Source: Closterium sp. NIES-65 (Eukaryota > Streptophyta > Zygnematophyceae > Desmidiales > Closteriaceae). From it: a DNA stretch of 64,000 bases. Every line of letters starts with the position of its first letter. Within the stretch, counting starts at the first letter, position 1. Shown piece by piece: positions 47,901 to 61,100 of this stretch. The DNA is taken from contig CANXME010002155.1 of NCBI GenBank assembly GCA_948144175.1, forward strand, positions 354,296 through 418,295, written 5' to 3'. The position numbers were made by a program, and so were the translations under genes. The notes below the pieces were generated by a model. The model made no database searches, was not told where the DNA came from, and saw only the letters and a list, made by a program, of their open reading frames with translations.

Positions 47901-50900
47901 GCCCTTGTTCTTCCAATCTCGCACACGCTGGGCCCTTGTTCTTGCAGTTTTGCACTCGCTGGGCCCTTGTTCTTTCAATTTTGCACTCGCTGGGCCCTTG
48001 ATCTTGCAATTTTGCATATGCTGGGCCCTTGTTCTTCCAATCTTGCACACTCTGGGCCCTTGTTCTTGCAATTTTGCACAAGCAAGGCCCTTGTTCTTGC
48101 AATTTTGCACAGACTGGGCCCTTGTTCTTGCAATTTTGCACATGCTGGGCACTTGTTCTTGCAAATTTGCACACGCTAAGCCCTTGTTCTTGCAATTTTG
48201 CACTGAGTGGGCCCTTTTTCTTGCAATTTTGCACTCACTGGGCCCTTGTTCTTGCAATTTTGCACAAGCTGGGCCCTTATTCTTTCAAATTTGCACTCGC
48301 TGGGCCCTTGTTCTTGCAATTTGCACACGCTGGGCCCTTGTTCTTGCAATTTTGAACACGCTGGGCCCTTGTTCTTGCAATTTTGCACACGCAGGGCCCT
48401 TGTTCTTGCAATTTTGCACTCGCTGGGCCCTTGTTCTGGCAAATTTGCACTCGCTGGGCCCTTGTTCTTGCAATTTTGCACACGCTGGGCCCTTGTTCTT
48501 GCAATTTTGAACACGCTGGGCCCTTGTTCTTGCAATTTTGCACTCGCTGGGCCCTTATTCTTGCAAGTGTGCACACGCTGGGCCCTTGTTCTTGCAATTT
48601 TGCACTCGCTGGGCCCTTGTTCTTGCAAGTGTGCACACGCTGGGCCCTTGTTCTTGCATTTTTGTACACGCTGGGCCCTTGTTCTTGCACTTTTACACAC
48701 GCTGGGCCCTTATTCTTACAAGTGTGCACATGGTGAGCCCTTGTTCTTGCATTTTTGCACTCGCTGGGCCCTTGTTGTTGCACTTTTGCACACGCTGGGC
48801 CCCTGTTCATGCAATTTTGCACACGTCGGGCCCTTGTTCTTGCAATTTTGCAAACGCTGGGCCTTTGTTCTTTCAATTTTGCACTCGCTGGGCCCTTGTT
48901 CTTGCAATTTTGCACACGCTGGTCCCTTGTTCTTCCAATCTTGCACACGCTGGGCTCTTGTTCTTGCAATTTTGCACACGCTGGGCCCTTGTCCTTGCAA
49001 TTTTGCACTCGCTGGGCGTTTGTTCTTGCAATTTTGCACACGCTTGGCCCTTGTTCTTGCAATTTTGCACACACTGGGCACTTGTTCTTGCAATTTTGCA
49101 CACACTGGGCACTTGTTCTTGCATTTTTGCACACGCTGGGCCTTTGTTCTTGCAATTTTGCTTTCGTTGGGCCCTTGTTCTTGCAATTTTGCACTCGCTG
49201 GGCCCTTGTTCTTGCAATTTGCACACGCTGGGCCCTTGTTCTTGTATTTTTGCAGACACTGGGCCTTTGTTCTTGCAATTTTGCATTCGCTGGGCCCTTG
49301 CTTTTGCAATTTTGTACACGCCGGGCCCTTGTTATTGCATTTTTGCACACGCTTGGCCTTTGTTCTTGCAATTTTGCATTCGCTGGGCCCTTGTTCTTGC
49401 AATTTTGCACTCGCTGGGCCCTTGTTCTCGCAATTTTGCACACGCTGGCCCTTGTTCTTGCATTTTTGCACACGCTGGGCCTTTGTTCTTGCAATTTTGC
49501 ATTCGCTGGGCCCTTGTTCTTGCAATTTTGCACTCGCTGGGCCCTTGTTCTTGCATTTTTTCACACACTGGGCCTTTGTTCTTGCAATTTTGCATTTGCT
49601 GGGCCCTTGTTCTTGCAATTTTGCACTTCCTGGGACCTTGTTCTTGCAATTTTGCACACGTTGGGCCCTTGTTCTTGCAATTTTGCACACAGTCAGCCCT
49701 TGTTCTTGAAATTTTGCACACGCTGGGCCCTTGTTCTTGCAATTTTGCACACGCTGGGCCCTTGTCCTTGCAATTTTGCACTCGATGGGCCTTTGTTCTT
49801 GCAATTTTGCAGACGCTGGGCACTTGTTCTTGCAATTTTGCACACGCTGGGCCTTTGTTCTTGCAGTTTTGCACACGTTGGGCACTTGTTCTTGCAATTT
49901 TGCACACGCTGGGCCCTAGTTCTTGCAATTTTGCACACACAGGGCCCTTGTCCTTGCAATTTTGCACTCGCTGGGCCTTTGTTCTTGCAATTTTGCACAC
50001 GCCGGGCCCTTGTTCTTGCACTTATGCACACGCTGGGCCTTTGTTCTTGCAATTGTGCACACGGTGGGCCCTTGTTCTTGCAATTTTGCACACGCAGGGC
50101 CCTTGTTCTTGCAATTTTGCACTCGTTGGGCCCTTGTTCTTGCAAATTTGCACTCGCTGGGCCCTTGTTCTTGCAATTTTGAACACGCCGGACCCTTGTT
50201 CTTGCAATTTTTAACACGGTGGGCCCTTGTTTTTGCAATTTTGCACTCCCTGGGCCCTTGTTCTTGCATTTTTGCACACGCTGGGCCCTTGTTCTTGCAA
50301 TTTTGCACATGCTGGGCCTTTGTTCTTGCAATTTTGTACACGTTGGGCCCTTGTTCTTGCAATTTTGCACACGCTGGGCCCTTGTTCTTGCAATTTTGCA
50401 CACGCTGGGCCCTTGTTCTTGCAAGTGTGCACACGGTGAGCCCTTGTTCTTGCAATTTTGCACTCGCTGGGCCCTTGTTCTTGCACTTTTGCACACGCTG
50501 GGCCCTTGTTCTTGCAATTGTGCACACGGTGAGCCCTTGTTCTTGCATTTTTGCACTCGCTGGGTCCTTGTTGTTGCACTTTTGCACACGCTGGGCCCTT
50601 GTTCATGCAATTTTGCACACGTCGGGCCCTTGTTCTTGCAATTTTGCTAACGCTGGGCCTTTGTTCTTGCAATTTTGCACACGCTGGGCCCTTGTTCTTC
50701 CAATCTTGCACACGCTGGGCTCTCGTTCTTGAAATTTTGCACACGCTGGGCCCTTGTCCTTGCAATTTTGCACTCGCTGGGCGTTTGTTCTTGCAATTTT
50801 GTACACGCTTGGCCCTTGTTCTTGCAATTTCGCACACGCTGGGCCCTTGTTCTTGCAATTTTGCACACGTTGGGCCCTTGTTCTTGCATTTTTGCACACG

Positions 50901-51680
50901 CTGGGCCTTTGTTTTTGCAATTGTGCATTCGTTGGGCCCTTGTTCTTGCAATTTTGCACTCGCTGGGCCCTTGTTCTTGCAATTTTGCACACGCTGGGCC
51001 CTTGTTCTTGCATTTTTGCAGACACTGGGCCTTTCTTCTTGCAATTTTGCACTCGTTGGGCCCTGGTTCTTGCAATTTTGCACAAGCTGGGCCCTTGTTC
51101 TTTCAATTTTGCACTCGCTGGGCCCTTGTTCTTGCAATTTTGCACACGCTGGGCCCTTGTTCTTCCAATCTTGCACACGATGGGCCCTTGTTCTTGCAAT
51201 TTTGTACACGCTGGGCCCTTGTTCTTTCAATTTTGCACTCGCCGGGCCCTTGTTCTTGCAATTTTGCACACGCTGGGCCCTTGTTCTTCCAATCTCGCAC
51301 ACGCTGGGCCCTTGTTCTTGCAGTTTTGCACTCGCTGGGCCCTTGTTCTTTCAATTTTGCACTCGCTGGGCCCTTGATCTTGCAATTTTGCATATGCTGG
51401 GCCCTTGTTCTTCCAATCTTGCACACTCTGGGCCCTTGTTCTTGCAATTTTGCACAAGCAAGGCCCTTGTTCTTGCAATTTTGCACAGACTGGGCCCTTG
51501 TTCTTGCAATTTTGCACATGCTGGGCACTTGTTCTTGCAAATTTGCACACGCTAAGCCCTTGTTCTTGCAATTTTGCACTGAGTGGGCCCTTTTTTCTTG
51601 CAATTTTGCACTCACTGGGCCCTTGTTCTTGCAATTTTGCACAAGCTGGGCCCTTATTCTTTCAAATTTGCACTCGCTGG
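44930..51680. repeat. Tandem 3,376-bp higher-order sub-block, second pair
   Basis: The pair described at 36290-43040 is present again 8,642 bp further right (about 44930-48308 and 48308-51680), with the same internal marker units in the same order. The second pair therefore arose with the 8.64-kb duplication, after the 3,376-bp duplication. Confidence 0.83.
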
Positions 51681-54600
51681 GCCCTTGTTCTTGCAGTTTT
51701 GCACACGCTGGGCCCTTGTTCTTCCAATCTTGCACACGCTGGGCCCTTGTTCTTGCAATTTTGCACTCGCTGGGCCCTGGTTCTTGCAATTTTGCACAAG
51801 CTGGGCCCTTGTTCTTTCAATTTTGCACTCGCTGGGCCCTTGTTCTTGCAATTTTGCACACGCTGGGCCCTTGTTCTTCCAATCTTGCACACGCTGGGCC
51901 CTTGTTCTTTCAATTTTGCACACTCTGCGCCCTTGTTCTTGCAATTTTGCACAAGCAAGGCCCTTGTTCTTGCAATTTTGCACACACTGGGCCCTTGTTC
52001 TTGCAATTTTGCACACGCTGGGCACTTGTTCTTGCAAATTTGCACACGCTGGGCCCTTGTTCTTGCCATTTTCCACTCGCTGGGCCCTTGTTCTTGCAAT
52101 TTTGCACTCAGTGGGCCCTTGTTCTTGCAATTTTGCACTCACCGGGCCCTTGTTCTTGCAATTTTGCACAAGCTGGGCCCTTGTTCTTTCAATTTTGCAC
52201 TTGTTGGACCCTTGTTCTTGCAGTTTTGCACACGCTGGGCCCTTGTTCTTCCAATCTTGCACACGTTGGGCCCTTGTTCTTGCAATTTTGCACTCGCTGG
52301 GCCCTTGTTCTTTCAATTTTGCACTCGCTAGGCCCTTGTTCTTGCCATTTTGCACACGCTGGGCCCTTGTTCTTCCAATCTTGCACACTCTGGGCCCTTG
52401 TTCTTGCAATTTTGCACACGCTGGGTGCTTGTCCTTGCAATTTTGCACTTGCTGGGCCTTTGTTCTTGCAATTTTGCACACGCTGGGCCCTTGTTCTTGC
52501 AATTTTGCATACGCTGGGCCCTTGTTCTTGCAATTTTGCACATGCTGGGCACTTGTTCTTGCAATTTTGCACACGTTGGGCCCTTGTTCTTGCAATTTTG
52601 CACTCGCTGGGCCCTTGTTCTTGCAATTTTGCACTCACTGGGCCCTTGTTCTTGCAATTTTGCACACGCTGGGCCCTTGTTCTTTCAATTTTGCACTCGC
52701 TTGGCCCTTTTTCTTGCAATGTTGCACACGCTGGGCCCTTGTTCTTCCAATCTTGCACACGCTGGGCCCTTGTTCTTACAATTTTACACTCGCTGGGCCC
52801 TTGTTTTTTCAATTTTGCACTCGCTGGGCCCTTGTTCTTGCAATTTTGCACACGCTGGGCCCTTGTTCTTCCAATCTTGCACACGCTTGGCCCTTGTTCT
52901 TGCAATTTTGCACACGCTGGGCCCTTGTTCTTTCAATTCTGCACTCCCTGGGCCCTTGTTCTTGCAATTTTGCATACGCTGGGCCCTTGTTCTTGCAATT
53001 TTGCACTCAGTGGGCCCTTGTTCTTGCAATTTTGCACTCACTGGGCCCTTGTTCTTGCAATTTTGCACTCAGTGGGCCCTTGTTCTTGCAATTTTGCACT
53101 TAGTGGGCCCTTGTTCTTGCAATTTCACACTCACTGGGCCCTTGTTCTTGCAATTTTGCACTCAGTGGGCCCTTGTTCTTGCAATTTTGCACACGGTGGG
53201 CCCTTGTTCTTGCAATTTTGCACTCAGTGGGCCCTTGTTCTTGCAATTTTGCACTCACTGGGCCCTTGTTCTTGTAATTTTGCACTCAATGGGCCCTTGT
53301 TCTTGCAATTTTGCACACGGTGGGCCCTTGTTCTTTCAGTTTTGCACTCGCTGGGCCCTTGTTCTTGCAATTTTGCACACGCCGGGCCCCTGTTCTTCCA
53401 ATCTTGGACACGCTGGGCCCTTGTTCTTGCAATTTTGCACACGCTGGGCCCTTGTTCTTGCAATTTTGCATACGCTAGGCCCTTGTTCTTGCAATTTTGC
53501 ACTCAGTGGGCCCTTGTTCTTGCAATTTTGCACTCACTGGGCCCTTGTTCTTTCAATTTTGCACTCGCTGGGCCCTTGTTCCTGCAGTTTTGTATACGCT
53601 GGGCCCTTGTTCTTCCAATCTTGCACATGCTGGGCCCTTGTTCTTGCAATTTTGCACTCGCTGGGCCCTGGTTCTTGCAATTTTGCACAAGCTGGGCCCT
53701 TGTTCTTTCAATTTTGCACTCGCTGGGCCCTTGTTCTTGCAATTTTGCACACGCTGGGCCCTTGTTCTTCCAATCTTGCACACGATGGGCCCTTGTTCTT
53801 GCAATTTTGCACTCGCTGGGCCCTTGTTCTTTCAATTTTGCACTCGCTGGGCCCTTGTTCTTGCAATTTTGCACACGCTGGGCCCTTGTTCTTCCAATCT
53901 TGCACACTCTGGGCCCTTGTTCTTGCAATTTTGCACTCGCTGGGCCCTGGTTCTTTCAATTTTGCACTCGCTAGGCCCTTGTTTTTGCCATTTTGCACAC
54001 GCTGGGCCCTTGTTCTTCCAATCTTGCACACTCTGGGCCCTTGTTCTTGCATTTTTGCACACGCTGGGTGCTTGTTTTTGCAATTTTGCACTCGCTGGGC
54101 CTTTGTTCTTGCAATTTTGCACACGCTGGGCCCTTGTTCTTGCAATTTTGCATACGCTGGGCCCTTGTTCTTGCAATTTTGCACATGCTGGGCACTTGTT
54201 CTTGCAATTTTGCACACGTTGGGCCCTTGTTCTTGCAATTTTGCACACGCTGGGCACTTGTTCTTGCAATTTTGCACACGCTGGGCCCTTGTTATTCCAA
54301 TCTTGCACACGCTGGGCCCTTGTCCTTGCAATTTTGCACTCGCTCGGCCCTTGTTCTTGCAATTTTGCATACGCTGGGCCCTTGTTCTTGCAATTTTGCA
54401 CTCGCTGGGCCCTTGTTCTTGCAATTTTGCATTCACTGGGCCCTTGTTCTTGCAATTTTGCACACGCTGGGCCCTTGTTCTTGCAATTTTGCATACGCTA
54501 GGCTCTTGTTCTTGCAATTTTGCACTCAGTGGGCCCTTGTTCTTGCAATTTTGCACTCACTGGGCCCTTGTTTTTGCAATTTTGCACAAGCTGGTCCCTT

Positions 54601-57600
54601 GTTCTTTCAATTTTGCACTCGCTGGGCCCTTGTTCTTGCAGTTTTGTATACGCTGGGCCCTTGTTCTTCCAATCTTGCACATGCTGGGCCCTTGTTCTTG
54701 CAATTTTGCACTCGTTGGGCCCTGGTTCTTGCAATTTTGCACAAGCTGGGCCCTTGTTCTTTCAATTTTGCACTCGCTGGGCCCTTGTTCTTGCAATTTT
54801 GCACACGCTGGGCCCTTGTTCTTCCAATCTTGCACACGATGGGCCCTTGTTCTTGCAATTTTGTACACGCTGGGCCCTTGTTCTTTCAATTTTGCACTCG
54901 CTGGGCCCTTGTTCTTGCAATTTTGCACACGCTGGGCCCTTGTTCTTCCAATCTCGCACACGCTGGGCCCTTGTTCTTGCAGTTTTGCACTCGCTGGGCC
55001 CTTGTTCTTGCAATTTTGCATACGCTGGGCCCTTGTTCTTGCAATTTTGCACATGCTGGGCACTTGTTCTTGCAATTTTGCACACGTTGGGCCCTTGTTC
55101 TTGCAATTTTGCACACGCTGGGCACTTGTTCTTGCAATTTTGCACAGGCTGGGCCCTTGTTATTCCAATCTTGCACACGCTAGGCCCTTGTCCTTGCAAT
55201 TTTGCACTCGCTCGGCCCTTGTTCTTGCAATTTTGCATACGCTGGGCCCTTGTTCTTGCAATTTTGCACTCGCTGGGCCCTTGTTCTTGCAATTTTGCAT
55301 TCACTGGGCCCTTGTTCTTGCAATTTTGCACACGCTGGGCCCTTGTTCTTGCAATTTTGCATACGCTAGGCTCTTGTTCTTGCAATTTTGCACTCAGTGG
55401 GCCCTTGTTCTTGCAATTTTGCACTCACTGGGCCCTTGTTTTTGCAATTTTGCACAAGCTGGGCCCTTGTTCTTTCAATTTTGCACTCGCTGGGCCCTTG
55501 TTCTTGCAGTTTTGTATACGCTGGGCCCTTGTTCTTCCAATCTTGCACATGCTGGGCCCTTGTTCTTGCAATTTTGCACTCGTTGGGCCCTGGTTCTTGC
55601 AGTTTTGCACAAGCTGGGCCCTTGTTCTTTCAATTTTGCACTCGCTGGGCCCTTGTTCTTGCAATTTTGCACACGCTGGGCCCTTGTTCTTCCAATCTTG
55701 CACACGATGGGCCCTTGTTCTTGCAATTTTGTACACGCTGGGCCCTTGTTCTTTCAATTTTGCACTCGCTGGGCCCTTGTTCTTGCAATTTTGCACACGC
55801 TGGGCCCTTGTTCTTCCAATCTCGCACACGCTGGGCCCTTGTTCTTGCAGTTTTGCACTCGCTGGGCCCTTGTTCTTTCAATTTTGCACTCGCTGGGCCC
55901 TTGATCTTGCAATTTTGCATACGCTGGGCCCTTGTTCTTCCAATCTTGCACACTCTGGGCCCTTGTTCTTGCAATTTTGCACAAGCAAGGCCCTTGTTCT
56001 TGCAATTTTGCACAGACTGGGCCCTTGTTCTTGCAATTTTGCACACGCTGGGCACTTGTTCTTGCAAATTTGCACACGCTAAGCCCTTGTTCTTGCAATT
56101 TTGCACTCAGTGGGCCCTTGTTCTTGCAATTTTGCACTCACTGGGCCCTTGTTCTTGCAGTTTTGCACAAGCTGGGCCCTTATTCTTTCAAATTTGCACT
56201 CGCTGGGCCCTTGTTCTTGCAGTTTTGCACACGCTGGGCCCTTGTTCTTCCAATCTTGCACACGCTGGGCCCTTGTTCTTGCAATTTTGCACTCGCTGGG
56301 CCCTGGTTCTTGCAATTTTGCACAAGCTGGGCCCTTGTTCTTTCAATTTTGCACTCGCTGGGCCCTTGTTCTTGCAATTTTGCACACGCTGGGCCCTTGT
56401 TCTTCCAATCTTGCACACGCTGGGCCCTTGTTCTTTCATTTTTGCACACTCTGCGCCCTTGTTCTTGCAATTTTGCACAAGCAAGGCCCTTGTTCTTGCA
56501 ATTTTGCACACACTGGGCCCTTGTTCTTGCAATTTTGCACACGCTGGGCACTTGTTCTTGCAAATTTGCACACGCTGGGCCCTTGTTCTTGCCATTTTCC
56601 ACTCGCTGGGCCCTTGTTCTTGCAATTTTGCACTCAGTGGGCCCTTGTTCTTGCAATTTTGCACTCACCGGGCCCTTGTTCTTGCAATTTTGCACAAGCT
56701 GGGCCCTTGTTCTTTCAATTTTGCACTCGTTGGACCCTTGTTCTTGCAGTTTTGCACACGCTGGGCCCTTGTTCTTCCAATCTTGCACACGTTGGGCCCT
56801 TGTTCTTGCAATTTTGCACTCGGTGGGCCCTGGTTCTTTCAATTTTGCACTCGCTAGGCCCTTGTTCTTGCCATTTTGCACACGCTGGGCCCTTGTTCTT
56901 CCAATCTTGCACACTCTGGGCCCTTGTTCTTGCAATTTTGCACACGCTGGGTGCTTGTCCTTGCAATTTTGCACTCGCTGGGCCTTTGTTCTTGCAATTT
57001 TGCACACGCTGGGCCCTTGTTCTTGCAATTTTGCATACGCTGGGCCCTTGTTCTTGCAATTTTGCACATGCTGGGCACTTGTTCTTGCAATTTTGCACAC
57101 GTTGGGCCCTTGTTCTTGCAATTTTGCACTCGCTGGGCCCTTGTTCTTGCAATTTTGCACTCACTGGGCCCTTGTTCTTGCAATTTTGCACACGCTGGGC
57201 CCTTGTTCTTTCAATTTTGCACTCGCTTGGCCCTTTTTCTTGCAATGTTGCACACGCTGGGCCCTTGTTCTTCCAATCTTGCACACGCTGGGCCCTTGTT
57301 CTTACAATTTTACACTCGCTGGGCCCTTGTTTTTTCAATTTTGCACTCGCTGGGCCCTTGTTCTTGCAATTTTGCACACGCTGGGCCCTTGTTCTTCCAA
57401 TCTTGCACAGGCTTGGCCCTTGTTCTTGCAATTTTGCACACGCTGGGCCCTTGTTCTTTCAATTCTCCACTCCCTGGGCCCTTGTTCTTGCAATTTTGCA
57501 TACGCTGGGCCCTTGTTCTTGCAATTTTGCACTCAGTGGGCCCTTGTTCTTGCAATTTTGCACTCACTGGGCCCTTGTTCTTGCAATTTTGCACTCAGTG

Positions 57601-58100
57601 GGCCCTTGTTCTTGCAATTTTGCACTCAGTGGGCCCTTGTTCTTGCAATTTCACACTCACTGGGCCCTTGTTCTTGCAATTTTGCACTCAGTGGGCCCTT
57701 GTTCTTGCAATTTTGCACACGGTGGGCCCTTGTTCTTGCAATTTTGCACTCAGTGGGCCCTTGTTCTTGCAATTTTGCACTCACTGGGCCCTTGTTCTTG
57801 CAATTTTGCACTCACTGGGCCCTTGTTCTTGTAATTTTGCACTCAGTGGGCCCTTGTTCTTGCAATTTTGCACACGGTGGGCCCTTGTTCTTTCAGTTTT
57901 GCACTCGCTGGGCCCTTGTTCTTGCAATTTTGCACACGCCGGGCCCCTGTTCTTCCAATCTTGGACACGCTGGGCCCTTGTTTTTGCAATTTTGCACACG
58001 CTGGGCCCTTGTTCTTGCAATTTTGCATACGCTAGGCCCTTGTTCTTGCAATTTTGCACTCAGTGGGCCCTTGTTCTTGCAATTTTGCACTCACTGGGCC
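51650..58100. repeat. Satellite segment duplicated at an offset of 4,526-4,557 bp
   Basis: About 51650-53500 matches 56180-58090. The offset is 4,526 bp (146 units) at first and 4,557 bp (147 units) near the end, where one copy has gained a unit. Between them, segments near 54500 and 55370 match at an offset of 868 bp (28 units). Offsets that are exact unit multiples point to in-register unequal exchange. Confidence 0.78.
53690..54030. repeat. Example of the 124-bp four-unit higher-order repeat
   Basis: Four unit types recur in a fixed order: one with TTTCAATTTTGCACTCG, a plain one with TTGCAATTTTGCACACG, one with TTCCAATCTTGCACAC, and a plain one ending GCACTCG. The TTCCAATC marker is spaced 124 bp apart here (about 53768, 53892, 54016). 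The same order is seen near 42460-42720 and elsewhere in the right half of the array. Confidence 0.8.
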
Positions 58101-61100
58101 CTTGTTTTTGCAATATTGCACAAGCTGGGCCCTTGTTCTTTCAATTTTGCACTCGCTGGGCCCTTGTTCTTGCAGTTTTGTATACGCTGGGCCCTTGTTC
58201 TTCCAATCTTGCACATGCTGGGCCCTTGTTCTTGCAATTTTGCACTCGCTGGGCCCTGGTTCTTGCAATTTTGCACAAGCTGGGCCCTTGTTCTTTCAAT
58301 TTTGCACTCGCTGGGCCCTTGTTCTTGCAATTTTGCACACGCTGGGCCCTTGTTCTTCCAATCTTGCACACGATGGGCCCTTGTTCTTGCAATTTTGCAC
58401 TCGCTGGGCCCTTGTTCTTTCAATTTTGCACTCGCTGGGCCCTTGTTCTTGCAATTTTGCACACGCTGGGCCCTTGTTCTTCCAATCTTGCACACTCTGG
58501 GCCCTTGTTCTTGCAATTTTGCACACGCTAGGCCCTTGTTCTTCCAATCTTGCACACGCTGGGCCCTTGTTCTTGCAGTTTTGCACTCGCTGGGCCCTTG
58601 TTTTTTCAATTTTGAACTCGCTGGGCCCTTGATCTTGAAATTTTGCACACGCTGGGCCCTTGTTCTTCTAATCTTGCACACTCTGGGCCCTTGTTCTTGC
58701 AATTTTGAACAAGCAAGGCCCTTGTTCTTGCAATTTTGCACCCACTGGGCCCTTGTTCTTGCAATTTTGCACACGCTGGGCACTTGTTCTTGCAAATTTG
58801 CACACGCTGGGCCCTTGTTCTTGCAATTTTCCACTCGCTGGGCCCTTGTTCTTGCAATTTTGCACTCAGTGGGCCCTTGTTCTTGCAATTTTGCACTCAC
58901 TAGGCCCTTGTTCTTGCAATTTTGCACAAGCTGGGCCCTTGTTCTTTCAAATTTGCACTCCCTGGGCCCTTGTTCTTGCAGTTTTGCACACGCTGGGCCC
59001 TTGTTCTTCCAATCTTGCATACGCTGGGCCCTTGTTCTTGCAATTTTGCACTCGTTGGGCCCTGGTTCTTGCAATATTGCACAAGCTGGGCCCTTGTTCT
59101 TTCAATTTTGCACTCGCTGGGCCCTTGTTCTTGCAATTTTGCACACGCTGGGCCCTTGTTCTTCCAATCTTGCACACGGTGGGCCCTTGTTCTTTCAATT
59201 TTGCACACTCTGGGCCCTTGTTCTTGCAATTTTGCACACACTGGGCCCTTATTCTTGCAATTTTGCACACGGTGGGCACTTGTTCTTGCAAATTTGCACA
59301 CGCTGGGCCCTTGTTCTTGCCATTTTCCACTCGCTGGGCCCTTGTTCTTGCAATTTTGCACTCAGTGGGCCCTTGTTCTTGCAATTTTGCACTCACTGGG
59401 CCCTTGTTCTTGCAATTTTGCACAAGCCGGGCCCTTGTTCTTTCAATTTTGCACTCGCTGGGCCCTTGTTCTTGCAGTTTTGCACACGCTGGGCCCTTGT
59501 TCTTCCAATCTTGCACACGTTGGGCCCTTGTTCTTGCAATTTTGCACTCGCTGGGCCCTGGTTCTTTCAATTTTGCACTCACTAGGCCCTTGTTCTTGCC
59601 ATTTTGCACACGCTGGGCCCTTGTTCTTCCAATCTTGCACACTCTGGGCCCTTGTTCTTGCAATTTTGAACACGCTGGGTGCTTGTCCTTGCAATTTTGC
59701 ACTCGCTGGGCCTTTGTTCTTGCAATTTTGCACACGCTGGGCACTTGTTCTTGCAATTTTGCATACGCTGGGCCCTTGTTCTTGCAATTTTGCACATGCT
59801 GGGCACTTGTTCTTGCAATTTTGCACACGTTGGGCCCTTGTTCTTGCAATTTTGCACTCGCTGGGCCCTTGTTCTTGCAATTTTGCACTCACTGGGCCCT
59901 TGTTCTTGCAATTTTGCACACGCTGGGCCCTTAATCTTTCAATTTTGCACTCGCTTGGCCCTTTTTCTTGCAATGTTGCACACGCTGGGCCCTTGTTCTT
60001 CCAATCTTGCACACGTTGGGCCCTTGTTCTTACAATTTTACACTCGCTGGGCCCTTGTTCTTTCAATTTTGTACTCGATGGGCCCTTGTTCTTGCAATTT
60101 TGCACACGCTGGGCCCTTGTTCTTCCAATCTTTCACACTCTGGGCCCTTGTTCATGCAATTTTGCACACGCTGGGCCCTTGTCCTTGCACTTTTGCACTC
60201 GCTGGGCCTTTGTTCTTGCAATTTTGCACAAGCTGGGCCCTTGTTTTTGCAATTTTGCACATACTGGGCCCTTGTCCTTGCACTTTTGCACTCGCAGGGC
60301 CATTGTTCTTGGAATTTTGCACACGCTGGGCCCTTGTTCTTGCAATTTTGCACACGCTGGTCACTTGTTTTCTTGCAATCTTGCACACTCTGGGCCCTTG
60401 TTCATGCAATTTTGCACACGCTGGGCCCTTGTCCTTGCACTTTTGCACTCGGTGGGCCTTTGTTCTTGCAATTTTGCACAAGCTGGGCCCTTGTTCTTGT
60501 AATTTTGCACACGCTGGGCCCTTGTTCTTGCAATTTTGCACACGCTGGGCACTTGTTCTTGCAAATTTGCACACGCTGGGCCCTTGTTCTTGCAATTTTC
60601 TTCTCGCTGGGCCCTTGTTCTTGCAATTTTTCACTCAGTGGGCCCTTGTTCTTGCAATTTTGTACTCATTGGGCCCTTATTCTTGCAATTTTGCACAAGC
60701 TGGGCCCTTGTTCTTTCAATTTTGCACTCGCTGGGCCCTTGTTCTTGCAATTTTGCACACGTTGGGCCCTTGTTCTTGCAATTTTGCACTCGCTGGGCCC
60801 TTGTTCTTGCAATTTTGCACTCACTGGGCCCTTGTTCTTGCAATTTTGCACACGCTGGGCCCTTGTTCTTTCAATTTTGCACTCCCTTGGCCCTTGTTCT
60901 TGCAATGTTGCACACGCTGGGCTCTTGTCCTTGCACTTTTGCACTCGCTGGGCCCTTGTTCATGCAATTTTGCACACGCTGGGCCCTTGTCCTTGCACTT
61001 TTGCACTCGCTGGGCCTTTGTTCTTGCAATTTTGCACAAGCTGGGCCCTTGTTCTTGCAATTTTGCACACGCTGGGCCCTTGTTCTTGCAATTTTGCACA

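Larger units (their letters stand above)
35560..52850. repeat. Tandem 8.64-kb higher-order block in the satellite, two copies
   Basis: The sequence from about 35560 to 44200 is repeated from about 44200 to 52850 at an offset of 8,642 bp, rising to 8,643 after one extra T in the homopolymer near 51590. The two copies look almost identical by eye. The junction near 44200 joins the end of one block directly to the start of the next, so this is a true tandem duplication. Each block contains a pair of 3,376-bp sub-blocks. Confidence 0.88.
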
